From positions 1-64,000 of the forward strand of contig JAEDIJ010000001.1 in the NCBI GenBank assembly GCA_016292515.1: a DNA stretch of 64,000 nt. The letters are read 5' to 3'. The number at the start of each line of letters is the position of its first letter. Position 1 is the stretch's first letter. A model generated the notes under the pieces. It saw only the letters and a list, made by a program, of their open reading frames with translations. It had not been told where the DNA came from and made no database searches. This document shows positions 24,517-32,660 of this stretch, piece by piece. The translations under genes were made by a program, and so were the position numbers. Source of the stretch: Victivallaceae bacterium. GTDB lineage: Bacteria > Verrucomicrobiota > Lentisphaeria > Victivallales > Victivallaceae.

Positions 24517-26410
24517 ATCCCTTTTCCGCCGGCTCAGCAGCGAATTTCCGTCGCTCAGTTTGAGTGAAAACGTCCCTTACCGTCAGATCACGACGCTCGG
24601 CGTCGGCGGCAGTCTGCCGTTGCTCGCGGAGCCGGAATCCAACGATGCGCTCGTCGCTTTGTTGCGTTTCCTCAAAAGCAATCACACGCAGTGGTTCCTT
24701 TTCGGCGCGGGCAGTAACGTGATCGGTATGGACGCCCCCTACCCCGGCGTCGGGATCCGCCTCGCCGGTGAAAGTTTCCGCGCCGTCGAGATCCTCGGCA
24801 ACCGCGTCATCTGCGGCGCCGCCGTCAAACTGCCCAGTTTATGCAAGCAACTGGCGCAGGCGGGCTTGGGAGGACTTTCGCCCCTTTGCGGCATCCCCGG
24901 CACGATCGGCGGCGCCGTCCGTATGAATGCCGGCATCGCGACGCTTTCCATAGGCAGTTTCGTCAAACGGCTCGACGGTGTTTTCCCCGACGGCAAACTC
25001 TATCACGCCAACGGCAACGAGATCGAATGGCGTTACCGCGACACGTCGATTCCCGCCAACGTCGTCGTCACCCAGGTCGAATTTGAATTGTCGCCCTCCT
25101 CCGTCGATGCCGAAAACGAGATCATCAACACCGAATTGACCCGCCGTCGCGAGCACGAGCCCGCCGGACGCACCGCCGGATGTGTTTTCCGCAACATTTC
25201 CGACCTCGACACCGCCGGCCAACTGATCGACCTCTGCGGCTTGAAAAACTGCCGCATCGGCGATATGGTCGTCAGCGAAAAGCACGCCAATTTCCTCGTC
25301 AACGTCGGCGAGGCGACCGAGGCGGATTTCTGCACGCTCTGCTGTATCCTGCGCCACGCCGTCGCCGAAAAATTCGGATTTTTCCTCACTTACGAAAACA
25401 AAATGCTCAACAGCGATCTGAGCAAGCGGCTCGCTTCCTCTCCGCCGGCACCGCGCGTCAATGTCCTGTGCGGCGGCACGAGCAGTGAGCGCGCCGTTTC
25501 CCTCAACAGCGGCAAAGCGGTCGCCAATGCGCTCCACAACGCCGGTTTTGAAGTGGAGATCACCGACCTCAAACGTTGCACCGTGACGCGCTCGATGCGC
25601 CACGCCGACGCGATCTATCCGGTACTTCACGGCGGTTTCGGCGAAGGCGGCGAGTTGCAGGCGAAAATGGAGCGGGAAAACTTGCGTTTCTGTTGCTCCG
25701 GCAGTATCGCCAGCGACCTGATGATGGACAAACTCGCGAGCAAGCGTCTCTTTGACCGGCTCAGCATCCCGACGGCGAAATGGTGCCGCATCGACCGCAA
25801 CCACGCGGAATTTCCCAAAGGCTTCAACTTCCCCGTCGTCGTCAAGGCGCCGCGCGAGGGTTCGACCGTCGGCATCGTCAAAATCGACCGCATTGAGGAT
25901 TGGCAGGATGCCGTCAGAGAGGAGTTCCAACTCGCCGACGAATTGCTCGTCGAGGAATTCATCAAAGGCATCGAGATCACGGTGCCCGTCCTTTTCGGCA
26001 AGGCGCTCGACGCGATCGAGATCCGCAGTCCCCACGGTTTCTACGACTACGATGCGAAATACATTTACAAAGACGGACATACCGAGTATTTCTGCCCGCC
26101 CGTTTCGCTGAAACAGGAGGAGATCGATGCCGCAAAAAAGTACGCCGCGCTCTTTTATCACGCCGGCGGTTGCCGCGATCTCCTGCGCGTCGATTTCATC
26201 GTCACGCCGCAGGGCATCCCGATGGCGCTTGAAGGCAATACGCTCCCCGGGTGCACCGCCACCAGCCTCGTCCCCAAAGCGGCGCGCGCCGCCGGGATGT
26301 CGCTGGAAAGAATGACGACCGAACTCGTCTACTCGGCGATGAAACGCCCTGCCCTCGCCGACCGCGACGGCGCCATTCGCCCCCACATCAAGCCCGGTTT
26401 GAAAAAATGA
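24509..26410 (+). CDS. MurB-Ddl fusion: UDP-MurNAc dehydrogenase plus D-Ala-D-Ala ligase
   Basis: 633 residues from the ATG at 24509; the frame extends upstream only by overlapping hisI. Residues about 1-305 are MurB, the FAD enzyme that reduces UDP-enolpyruvyl-GlcNAc: 'FGAGSNVIG', 'GIPGTIGGAVRMNAG', and 'GCVFRNIS' with Cys at the usual catalytic Ser/Cys position. Residues about 320-633 are Ddl (ATP-grasp): 'GGTSSERAVSLNSG', 'VVKAPREGSTVGIVK', 'FYDYDAKY', and 'LEGNTLPGCTATSLVPKAA'. The 'HGGFGEGGELQ' motif has Gly where most ligases have Asp. Both catalytic halves appear intact. The two cytosolic peptidoglycan steps are thereby joined in one chain. Confidence 0.95.
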   Translation: MSKSLFRRLSSEFPSLSLSENVPYRQITTLGVGGSLPLLAEPESNDALVALLRFLKSNHTQWFLFGAGSNVIGMDAPYPGVGIRLAGESFRAVEILGNRVICGAAVKLPSLCKQLAQAGLGGLSPLCGIPGTIGGAVRMNAGIATLSIGSFVKRLDGVFPDGKLYHANGNEIEWRYRDTSIPANVVVTQVEFELSPSSVDAENEIINTELTRRREHEPAGRTAGCVFRNISDLDTAGQLIDLCGLKNCRIGDMVVSEKHANFLVNVGEATEADFCTLCCILRHAVAEKFGFFLTYENKMLNSDLSKRLASSPPAPRVNVLCGGTSSERAVSLNSGKAVANALHNAGFEVEITDLKRCTVTRSMRHADAIYPVLHGGFGEGGELQAKMERENLRFCCSGSIASDLMMDKLASKRLFDRLSIPTAKWCRIDRNHAEFPKGFNFPVVVKAPREGSTVGIVKIDRIEDWQDAVREEFQLADELLVEEFIKGIEITVPVLFGKALDAIEIRSPHGFYDYDAKYIYKDGHTEYFCPPVSLKQEEIDAAKKYAALFYHAGGCRDLLRVDFIVTPQGIPMALEGNTLPGCTATSLVPKAARAAGMSLERMTTELVYSAMKRPALADRDGAIRPHIKPGLKK

Positions 26411-27516
26411 AAAAACTCTTGCTTGCGCTCTTTTGCTTCGCAACACTTCTCGGCGGCGCGGAACTCACGATCGGAAGTCCCGCCAAGGAACTTGCCGACT
26501 GCACATTCATCAAAGGCGAGCAAGTCCGCATCGCCGGCAAAAATCCGATGCCGACGTTGCTCTTTTTTTGGTCGATCGGCTACGCGAGCAATCAGGAACT
26601 CGGCAAAATGATCGCCGCCGCGCAAAGTTACAGCGGCAAGGTGAGGATCGTTACGATCGGCTGTGACGAAGAAGCCAAACTGCGCGAGTTTTTTCTGACC
26701 AAGGAGATCCCGTTTACCGTTGTTTCCGACAACAAACTTGTCAACGTCAACGCCTATTTGAACGAAAAAGAGCAGGTTCCTTTTTGCGTCATCCTCACTC
26801 CCGACGGCACGATTGCCTGGCGCGGCCCGGCGAACAAAGCCGACGCCCCGCTGAAAGAAATCATCGGCGGCAAATACGACCTTGCGGCGGCGATCCGCAT
26901 CGACCGCTACAAGCACGCTCTTGCTGATGCGATGACAAAAAAGGATTTCAATCAGGCACTCACGCTCACCGATGAGGAATTGAAACACAATCCGGAAAAT
27001 CTTGAACTTCTTGTTTTTTCGGTCAACCTCCTCAATAAGGGACTCGGGAAACCCGATGTCGCGCAGGCGCGTTTGGCGGAATGCGTCAAAAAGCATCCGC
27101 GCAACGTGCAATTGCACGAAATTTATTTACGTTATTTGCATTTGCTCCGTCAGCATCAGGCTATTTTGCAGGAGATCGATTTCATCGTCCAGACTTTCTC
27201 CGATGATCTGGCGGCGTTGCAGAAACTGATCGGCGTCGAGATCAGTTTCCCGATCGGGGAACTTTCCGCCGAAGCATTGCTCCGGCTCGGCAAGGCGGTC
27301 AACGGCGTCAAAACGTTTCAGAATGAACGCGAACACGCGCTCGCGTTGTTGCTCTACGCCAAGATCCTCTCTTTCTGCAACGCTCCGGCTGCGGCGCTCA
27401 ATGCGGCGATGCAGGCGAAATGTCATCTCCACGATTCCAAGGAGATCGCGGAAGTCGAACGCATCATCGTCCATTATCAGGAAATTCTGCGTCTTTCCCG
27501 CGAATTACAGCAATAG
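26407..27516 (+). CDS. Exported thioredoxin-fold protein with TPR-like C-terminus, no CxxC
   Basis: 369 residues; the ATG overlaps the ligase stop (ATGA). There is a signal peptide at 1-19 ('KKLLLALFCFATLLGGA'). Residues about 25-160 show an AhpC/TlpA-like thioredoxin fold ('PTLLFFWSIGYASNQE', 'PFCVILTPDGTIAWRG'), but the redox motif position reads Ser-Ile-Gly-Tyr, so no disulfide chemistry is expected. The rest is helical with TPR-like spacing ('NQALTLTDEELKHNPENLEL' and similar). It is probably a periplasmic scaffold or chaperone. Its co-translation with murB-ddl hints at an envelope role, which is inference. Confidence 0.8.
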   Translation: MKKLLLALFCFATLLGGAELTIGSPAKELADCTFIKGEQVRIAGKNPMPTLLFFWSIGYASNQELGKMIAAAQSYSGKVRIVTIGCDEEAKLREFFLTKEIPFTVVSDNKLVNVNAYLNEKEQVPFCVILTPDGTIAWRGPANKADAPLKEIIGGKYDLAAAIRIDRYKHALADAMTKKDFNQALTLTDEELKHNPENLELLVFSVNLLNKGLGKPDVAQARLAECVKKHPRNVQLHEIYLRYLHLLRQHQAILQEIDFIVQTFSDDLAALQKLIGVEISFPIGELSAEALLRLGKAVNGVKTFQNEREHALALLLYAKILSFCNAPAAALNAAMQAKCHLHDSKEIAEVERIIVHYQEILRLSRELQQ

Positions 27517-27521
27517 AGGAT

Positions 27522-27550
27522 TTGCAATTTTTCATCCGGCGCGCTATATT
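27522..27550 (+). promoter_or_regulatory. Promoter of tRNA-Gly
   Basis: -35 TTGCAA (27522-27527), a 17-bp spacer and -10 TATATT (27545-27550), 14 bp before the tRNA 5' end. Confidence 0.7.
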
Positions 27551-27564
27551 TTATAGTAAACCAA

Positions 27565-27638
27565 GCGGGTGTAGCAAAACGGTTATGCTCTAGCTTCCCA
27601 AGCTAGCGACGCCGGTTCGACTCCGGTCACCCGCTCCA
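27565..27638 (+). tRNA. tRNA-Gly (CCC anticodon)
   Basis: Acceptor GCGGGTG pairs with CACCCGC. The anticodon stem CTAGC/GCTAG holds the loop TTCCCAA, giving anticodon CCC. The T-arm is CCGGTTCGACTCCGG, and the encoded CCA is at 27636-27638. An AT-rich hairpin (27639-27662) follows as probable terminator. Confidence 0.95.
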
Positions 27639-27663
27639 TTTTTTGCTTAATAAGGCAAAAAAT

Positions 27664-27761
27664 AGTGAAATGCGACGAAAGGCGCATTTCGTTTCACCGA
27701 CGCGGAGCGTCGATTTCACTTTTTCACCGATTATTTCGCACGGCAGGGCGATGCTCTCATA
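27664..27761. repeat. Palindromic repeat stretch between tRNA-Gly and the glycan operon
   Basis: Alternating GTGAAA/TTTCAC palindromes with the insert GACGCGGAGCGTC occupy 27665-27728, typical of dispersed palindromic repeats in gut bacteria. GGCAGGGCGATGCTCTCATA (27742-27761) is closely similar to 51717-51735 at the other end of the polysaccharide operon. No gene is seen between 27639 and 27839. Confidence 0.45.
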
Positions 27762-27777
27762 ACTTCCATGCACCAAT

Positions 27778-27817
27778 AAAAAAACGAGACTTCAAGCATT
27801 ATTGCCCGAAGCCCCGT
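27778..27817 (-). terminator. Terminator of the polysaccharide operon
   Basis: On the minus strand ACGGGGCTTC pairs with GAAGTCTCGT (10 bp with two G-U pairs), then a run of seven T. It is 23 bp past the stop of the last glycosyltransferase piece. Confidence 0.7.
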
Positions 27818-27839
27818 CAAAAATCAAAGTGGATTTACG

Positions 27840-28364
27840 TCAAAAAAGATCGGCGTAACACTTGCTGATGCGTTGCCACGTATAACGGCGCAAGGCGATC
27901 TCTTTCATCTTTTCGCCCGCCGCTTTGCGATCAGAAGCGGAAATTTGCGCGCAATGCGCTTTCAAAGCGGCGGCATCGGCAAAATAATATGCCTGATTTT
28001 CCGTTGTTTCCCGATTGAAGTTGACATCGTAGGCGATAATGGGAAGCCCCAGATACATCGCCTCCACCAGCGAGGGATTGGTACCGCCGCAGGAGTGCCC
28101 GTGAAGATAAAGGGCGCATCGCGAGCGGATGACGTTCAACTTCCGCTGATCGTAGATCGCCGGCAAGAGATAAATGTCAGGCAATTCGCCGTATTTCTGA
28201 AACAAGGCACGGCTGTAATCGCTGTGCTGCCAATTTCCGACGATCACCAGCGGCATCGGCGGATTTTCCTCAAATGCCGACAAGAGCATTGCGATATTGT
28301 TTTCCGGCTCAATACGGCATACGGTAAAAGCGTAAGGCCGATTCAAAAAAGGATATTCTTCCAT
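27840..28364 (-). CDS. Glycosyltransferase (GT4-like) C-terminal half, split from DUF1972 half
   Basis: 174 residues equal to the nucleotide-sugar-binding half of a GT-B enzyme: 'CRIEPENNIAMLLSAF', 'LVIVGNW', 'LYLHGHSCGGTNPSLVEAMY' and 'GLPIIAYD'. The E-x7-E-type motif region (here 'GGTNPSLVEAM') is present. Its ATG overlaps the stop of the N-terminal half as TAATG, with GGAGG 4-5 nt ahead, so it can be made as a separate chain. The junction reads as if an 11-nt insertion broke a single ~355-residue gene. It could be a working two-chain enzyme or a recent frameshift pseudogene. It is the last gene of the operon. Confidence 0.8.
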   Translation of the reverse strand: MEEYPFLNRPYAFTVCRIEPENNIAMLLSAFEENPPMPLVIVGNWQHSDYSRALFQKYGELPDIYLLPAIYDQRKLNVIRSRCALYLHGHSCGGTNPSLVEAMYLGLPIIAYDVNFNRETTENQAYYFADAAALKAHCAQISASDRKAAGEKMKEIALRRYTWQRISKCYADLF

Positions 28365-28903
28365 TATTCCTCCAAACTTCTGGTGTCCGCGCCGTACTCA
28401 ATGAGTTCGCAATCGTGATGATACTGCTCTTTGACGTAATCGACGATCACCTGATTGTCGGCGATGACAACATCGGCGTTGCGGACGGCGCAACGTTCGG
28501 CGAAACGCAGATAAATCCGCGCCAGGCGCGACCACTTCGCACGGCGCCACTCGATGCCGTCGATATTGCAGACGATCTTTTTACGGCAGCCGAAAAGCCG
28601 GAGAAACGGCAAAAGCGTACAGCCGCTGACGCCCAAGATGAGCAAAGTATCAGCATAGCGCAAAGCGTCGATGATCGACCACATATCGTAAAAAATGCTG
28701 GACATCCCGTTTGCACCGAGCGGCACATATTTCAAATTCGCCTTACCGATCTTTGCCGGACGCTGCGGAAACACCGATTTCTGGCAGTATACGGTAAATT
28801 CAAACGCATCCCACAAATGGCGGACAAGTTGTTCCGCCAGACTTTCAAATCCGCCGTAACAAGCGGGTATCCCTCGCGTCCCGATGATCGCAACTTTTTT
28901 CAT
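28364..28903 (-). CDS. DUF1972 glycosyltransferase N-terminal half
   Basis: 179 residues from ATG 28903, overlapping the previous stop by ATGA. The start 'KKVAIIGTRGIPACYGGFES' is the signature of DUF1972, the acceptor half of rhamnosyl/galactosyltransferase-type GT4 enzymes of capsule and O-antigen clusters. It ends at 'YGADTRSLEE' just where a full-length enzyme would continue into the second Rossmann domain, encoded by the next overlapping frame. Without that partner it would lack the sugar-donor site. Confidence 0.82.
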   Translation of the reverse strand: MKKVAIIGTRGIPACYGGFESLAEQLVRHLWDAFEFTVYCQKSVFPQRPAKIGKANLKYVPLGANGMSSIFYDMWSIIDALRYADTLLILGVSGCTLLPFLRLFGCRKKIVCNIDGIEWRRAKWSRLARIYLRFAERCAVRNADVVIADNQVIVDYVKEQYHHDCELIEYGADTRSLEE

Positions 28904-30213
28904 TGATTCCAATAGATCCCCTTCATAGCATTGACATGCTCTGACATTGAAATAAAACGGCATTCACTCTGCAATAATTTTTTCCGTTGCAAAAGAATTT
29001 CCGGAGCCGACAAAATTTTTTTCAAATTCTCTTTCAAGCCATCGGCGCCGGAATAAATCCACTCCGACGGCAACAACACCTTTGCCCCTGCCCGGTCCGA
29101 GCAGAGCACCGGAACTCCGCAACAGAGTGCTTCCTCGACGACGAAACCGAAAGTTTCATCGCAGATGCTGGGAACGATCAAAAGATCGCTTTGGGCAAAA
29201 AAGTCCCAACTTTGCTCAACCTGATAAGGCCCGTAATATACCACACGCGGTTGATTTTTGCCAACGCCGCCGTGGATATCCAACCGCCAATTTTGCAATC
29301 CCAGTTCTGCAAGTTCGTGAAGTACATCCAAAAGCACCGGCAACCCCTTGTAAGGCGAAGTCGGGCCCAAAAAGAGCAACCGCAAAGGAGACGAAAGTTT
29401 TATCTCCTCTTTCCGGCGGTCCCGGATCCCGCCGTGCGTAATGGGAAGCATCACGCCGCGCAGGTCCGGGATCGCATCGGTAAAGATCTTTTCCGTCACG
29501 GGGCTGTTGAAGTGAACCACGTCGCACTGCCGCAACCAATTGACACAACGTTCACGCAACAAGCCGAAAGGCTTGACGTCGAGTACATCACTCCTCGTTT
29601 CGGAGCGAGGATTTCTCTTGCCGATCATCTGTTTCAGCGGCAAAAGAATTTTACGCAGACGGATCAGAAGCTCCCAATTGCGCAAAAAAAACTGACGTTC
29701 CGTCGGAGCAAATTGATTGCATTGCGAGCAATTTTCATCGTTACAGTCGCGACAGACCGTACCGTCGGGACGCAAGCGATTTACTTTGGGGCAAAGTCCG
29801 AAATAATCGTGCGTCGTATAAATGATTTTCGCGCCGGAAGAGCGGATAAATTCAAAAAGTTCCTCCGGGAATCCCATCCACGTATGAATATGAACAACGT
29901 CGGGCGATACGCGCCGCCAGAAATTTGTCATTTCTTCCAGCACAAGACGGCGCGGGCAATCCAACAGCATCGCCGGATCCCGGATCCCCTCCAACAGCGG
30001 TACAGCGGGGCCTCCCGTCAATGCAAAACAATGGACGCCGCGGCATTTCCCCTTTTGACGGATCGCCGCTTTTTCCGGCAAATACCATCCTCCCGCAGGA
30101 TAGAGCGCGAAAACGTCATCGCCTGCGGCGGCTTGCGCCGCGGCGAGATCCGCCGCGTAGCGGTTCAGTCCCCCCTGGCGGTGAAATCCCAAAAAATAAT
30201 GCAAAATACGCAT
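28900..30213 (-). CDS. Glycosyltransferase family 4
   Basis: 437 residues from ATG 30213 (the frame's first codon at 30219 is TTG). GT-B fold: 'FHRQGGLNRYAADLAAAQ' at the N-terminus and 'VVHIHTWMG' in the first domain. The donor-site motifs are 'LLFLGPTSPYKGLPVLLDVL' and 'ICDETFGFVVEEALCCGVPV', the latter with the E-x7-E pair. A Cys-rich insertion ('VCRDCNDENCSQCNQ') around residues 158-172 resembles the zinc-type loop seen in some GT4 enzymes. It transfers a sugar in the cytosol to the growing lipid-linked unit. Donor unknown. It starts 3 nt after the upstream stop. Confidence 0.92.
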   Translation of the reverse strand: MRILHYFLGFHRQGGLNRYAADLAAAQAAAGDDVFALYPAGGWYLPEKAAIRQKGKCRGVHCFALTGGPAVPLLEGIRDPAMLLDCPRRLVLEEMTNFWRRVSPDVVHIHTWMGFPEELFEFIRSSGAKIIYTTHDYFGLCPKVNRLRPDGTVCRDCNDENCSQCNQFAPTERQFFLRNWELLIRLRKILLPLKQMIGKRNPRSETRSDVLDVKPFGLLRERCVNWLRQCDVVHFNSPVTEKIFTDAIPDLRGVMLPITHGGIRDRRKEEIKLSSPLRLLFLGPTSPYKGLPVLLDVLHELAELGLQNWRLDIHGGVGKNQPRVVYYGPYQVEQSWDFFAQSDLLIVPSICDETFGFVVEEALCCGVPVLCSDRAGAKVLLPSEWIYSGADGLKENLKKILSAPEILLQRKKLLQSECRFISMSEHVNAMKGIYWNQ

Positions 30214-30215
30214 TT

Positions 30216-31442
30216 TCAACGCGCTTTCATTGTTTCAAGCAGATGGGAAAGTTTGCGGCACAAAATCGACCATTCATATTTTTCTTCGATCAACTTCCGC
30301 CCTTTTTCTCCCAAATCCCGCCGCATTTCGGGCGATTCGATCAACGTGACCGTTTTTTTCGTCAGATCGTCCAGAATTTCCCGCATCGTCGCGCCGTCGG
30401 CGACAACGCCGCCCCCCTCGGCAACGCACTGCGCCACCGGGTCGCCCGCGATCGTCACGATCGGAAGTTTTACATACATCGATTGCAAAATGACCGTCGC
30501 CAAGCCGTGATGATAGGAGGGATAAAGCAGGATATCCGCGTCAAAAAGCGCTTGAAGCATCTCCTCTTTCCCGACAAAGCCTTTCCATTCGACCCGATCT
30601 TCGACGCCGTACTGCCGAAAAAATTTCTTCATCGTTCCTTTTTCCGGTCCGGAACCGTATATGTGAAGCTCGACATCATCGCGTTTTGCGGCGATCCTGC
30701 CGAAAATTTCGGCGGCAAAGGTCACCCCTTTCCAATGAAGAAATTCACTGCAAACAAGGAGCCGCACTTTGCCGTCATCGCGGCGTTGACGCGAAATACG
30801 GTATTCCGGCTCCGCCGTGTTGATGCCGGTCTGAGGATGAAAGACGACTTTTTTCCGCCAGCGTGCAGGGAAACAACTTTCCCCCGGTGCCGCGCCGCTT
30901 TCGATGATCCAGTCGGCGCAACGCGGTGTCAAAATGCGCCCGATATCCAAAGCACAGAGCATTTTCATACTCATCGCGCGCAGAAATTCCTTGATTTTGA
31001 CCTTGAACGGCAACGCCCGCCATACGGCGGCGGGGATCCCCGTCTTGCCGATCGGTCCCCACACCGTCACCGGACGAGAGAGCATAAAGAGCGACGGCAT
31101 CGAAATGTTGGCAAAGGTCAGATGCAGAACGAGATCAAAGTTTGAAGTATTGACGAATTTCCGGTAGCGAAAAAACGCGCCGTACTGCCATAAATAATAA
31201 TAGAGGTGATAGCCGCGTCGCTTTTTTTTCCAGAAAGAGAGCCATTTCGGAAGATCGTAACCGTGAAAAACAATTTTGCGCCCACGCTCCTCCAATGCTT
31301 GATCGATACTTGGCAAATTGTTGGCGCGGGTCAAAACGTGGACTTCGTGATATTTGGCAAGTTCGTTGACGACATTCCAACCGATGCCGGGCTCCGACCC
31401 TTTTTGCGGTTCGCAAGCGTAAGCGGAAATAAAAATTTTCAT
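30216..31442 (-). CDS. Glycosyltransferase family 4
   Basis: 408 residues. N-terminal 'ISAYACEPQKGSEPGIGWNV' is the typical opening of a GT4 subgroup in capsule clusters. It has 'VWGPIGKTGIP' in the first domain, then 'SEFLHWKGVTFAAEIFGRIA', 'ELHIYGSGPEKG' and 'PSYHHGLATVILQSMYVKLP' in the donor domain. The second Glu of the usual motif is replaced by Gln in 'VILQSM', which may alter donor handling. No membrane segments. The gene lies 3 bp past the stop of the membrane protein gene upstream. Confidence 0.9.
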   Translation of the reverse strand: MKIFISAYACEPQKGSEPGIGWNVVNELAKYHEVHVLTRANNLPSIDQALEERGRKIVFHGYDLPKWLSFWKKKRRGYHLYYYLWQYGAFFRYRKFVNTSNFDLVLHLTFANISMPSLFMLSRPVTVWGPIGKTGIPAAVWRALPFKVKIKEFLRAMSMKMLCALDIGRILTPRCADWIIESGAAPGESCFPARWRKKVVFHPQTGINTAEPEYRISRQRRDDGKVRLLVCSEFLHWKGVTFAAEIFGRIAAKRDDVELHIYGSGPEKGTMKKFFRQYGVEDRVEWKGFVGKEEMLQALFDADILLYPSYHHGLATVILQSMYVKLPIVTIAGDPVAQCVAEGGGVVADGATMREILDDLTKKTVTLIESPEMRRDLGEKGRKLIEEKYEWSILCRKLSHLLETMKAR

Positions 31443-31445
31443 TTT

Positions 31446-32660
31446 TTAACGCATCCTCACGTCGCTTAAATTGATCACCCCGTGATCCAACCAGAACCAT
31501 ATACCGCTTTTCACTTCACCGGGATAAGCGGGCAATGTGACTTCATAACGCTCTTTCTGCCCCGCTTTCAACGGAAGCAGGACGACAGGATAAAGTCCGC
31601 CGCTTTGCGTGCTGCGGGAAATCTGCAACAGCGCGTCCTTTTCCGCCTTGATCGTAAAACTCAACTTTTTTTCCGTCGGGATATCGATCGTCGGAGAGAT
31701 GGCGCACAAGTAACCGTCCGCTTCCAAGTGCAAGGCAAAACCATTCTGATCTTTGACCCGCGTAAAAAAGGAAGCGGATTTCCCCACTAAACTCTGATAA
31801 AAATTCCACTTTTCAGGCGGATCAAAATCAGCGTTGTTGACGCGCGGCATACTTTTACCGAAATACGCGATCTTTTTCTGTCGATCGGCAGGGGAAAGCG
31901 CGGACGAAAAATCGCCGTTGGGGATCAATGTCCCTGCGGGGATCTCCGCCTTTGCCTTTTTCGGCAGATAACGGTAGACGACCAATGCTTTTTTGTGATA
32001 GCGATTATTCCACACGATGCCCATTTGACGCATCCTTTTTTCCGGCATCAGGGCATCCAACTCCGGCAGAAACGCCATCTCCGCTTTTTTCACCGAAAAA
32101 AAGAGGTAAACGGCGTCATAGTCGCCGTCGTAAACGCTTAAATTTCCTTTCAAATTGCGTACGATCTCCGCAAATGGTTGCAGACGATCCATCCCGTAAA
32201 GTTCCAATCGGGAATAATATCCGTGCCGCGGCGTATTCAAATCGTAACTGATCCCCAAGGTGCGATGGTACTGCGCGGCATCCGCTTCAATGGTCTGATA
32301 AAGTTGAAACGCTTCCCGCTCCTGCGGATGGATCATCACGGTATGGACAAAACAGCACACAATCCCGGCAAAAAAGAGAAGCCGTTTCCATACCCTGGGC
32401 AATGGGAAAGTCTCAAAGAGGTCGATAATGCAAAACAGCGCGATGAAAAGGAAAACATTGTGATAACGCGCCCCGCCGATGTGAAGATGCAACCGCCACA
32501 GCAATGCGGCGATGCCGCCCGCGAGATAACACCAGCGGATCGCGTTGCGCCATTCGCCATAAAAAATCATCCGGATCAAAGTCCAGACGAGGCTCACGGC
32601 AAAGACGACGCCGATCGGTTCCCACATTCCCCGGGAAATCGACAAAATGGAGTTCAGCAT
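31446..32660 (-). CDS. C-terminal part of a split membrane glycosyltransferase (GT39/ArnT-like)
   Basis: 404 residues from ATG 32660, which overlaps the previous stop as TGATG. The first ~110 residues hold three or four membrane helices with 'HIGGARYHNVFLFIALF', like the late helices of PMT/ArnT-type transferases. The rest is a predicted soluble outer domain rich in strands. Adding one G to the GGGGG run at the junction would join it in frame with the upstream gene. So it is either a separate subunit or the tail of one frameshifted enzyme. No catalytic residue lies in this part. Confidence 0.7.
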   Translation of the reverse strand: MLNSILSISRGMWEPIGVVFAVSLVWTLIRMIFYGEWRNAIRWCYLAGGIAALLWRLHLHIGGARYHNVFLFIALFCIIDLFETFPLPRVWKRLLFFAGIVCCFVHTVMIHPQEREAFQLYQTIEADAAQYHRTLGISYDLNTPRHGYYSRLELYGMDRLQPFAEIVRNLKGNLSVYDGDYDAVYLFFSVKKAEMAFLPELDALMPEKRMRQMGIVWNNRYHKKALVVYRYLPKKAKAEIPAGTLIPNGDFSSALSPADRQKKIAYFGKSMPRVNNADFDPPEKWNFYQSLVGKSASFFTRVKDQNGFALHLEADGYLCAISPTIDIPTEKKLSFTIKAEKDALLQISRSTQSGGLYPVVLLPLKAGQKERYEVTLPAYPGEVKSGIWFWLDHGVINLSDVRMR

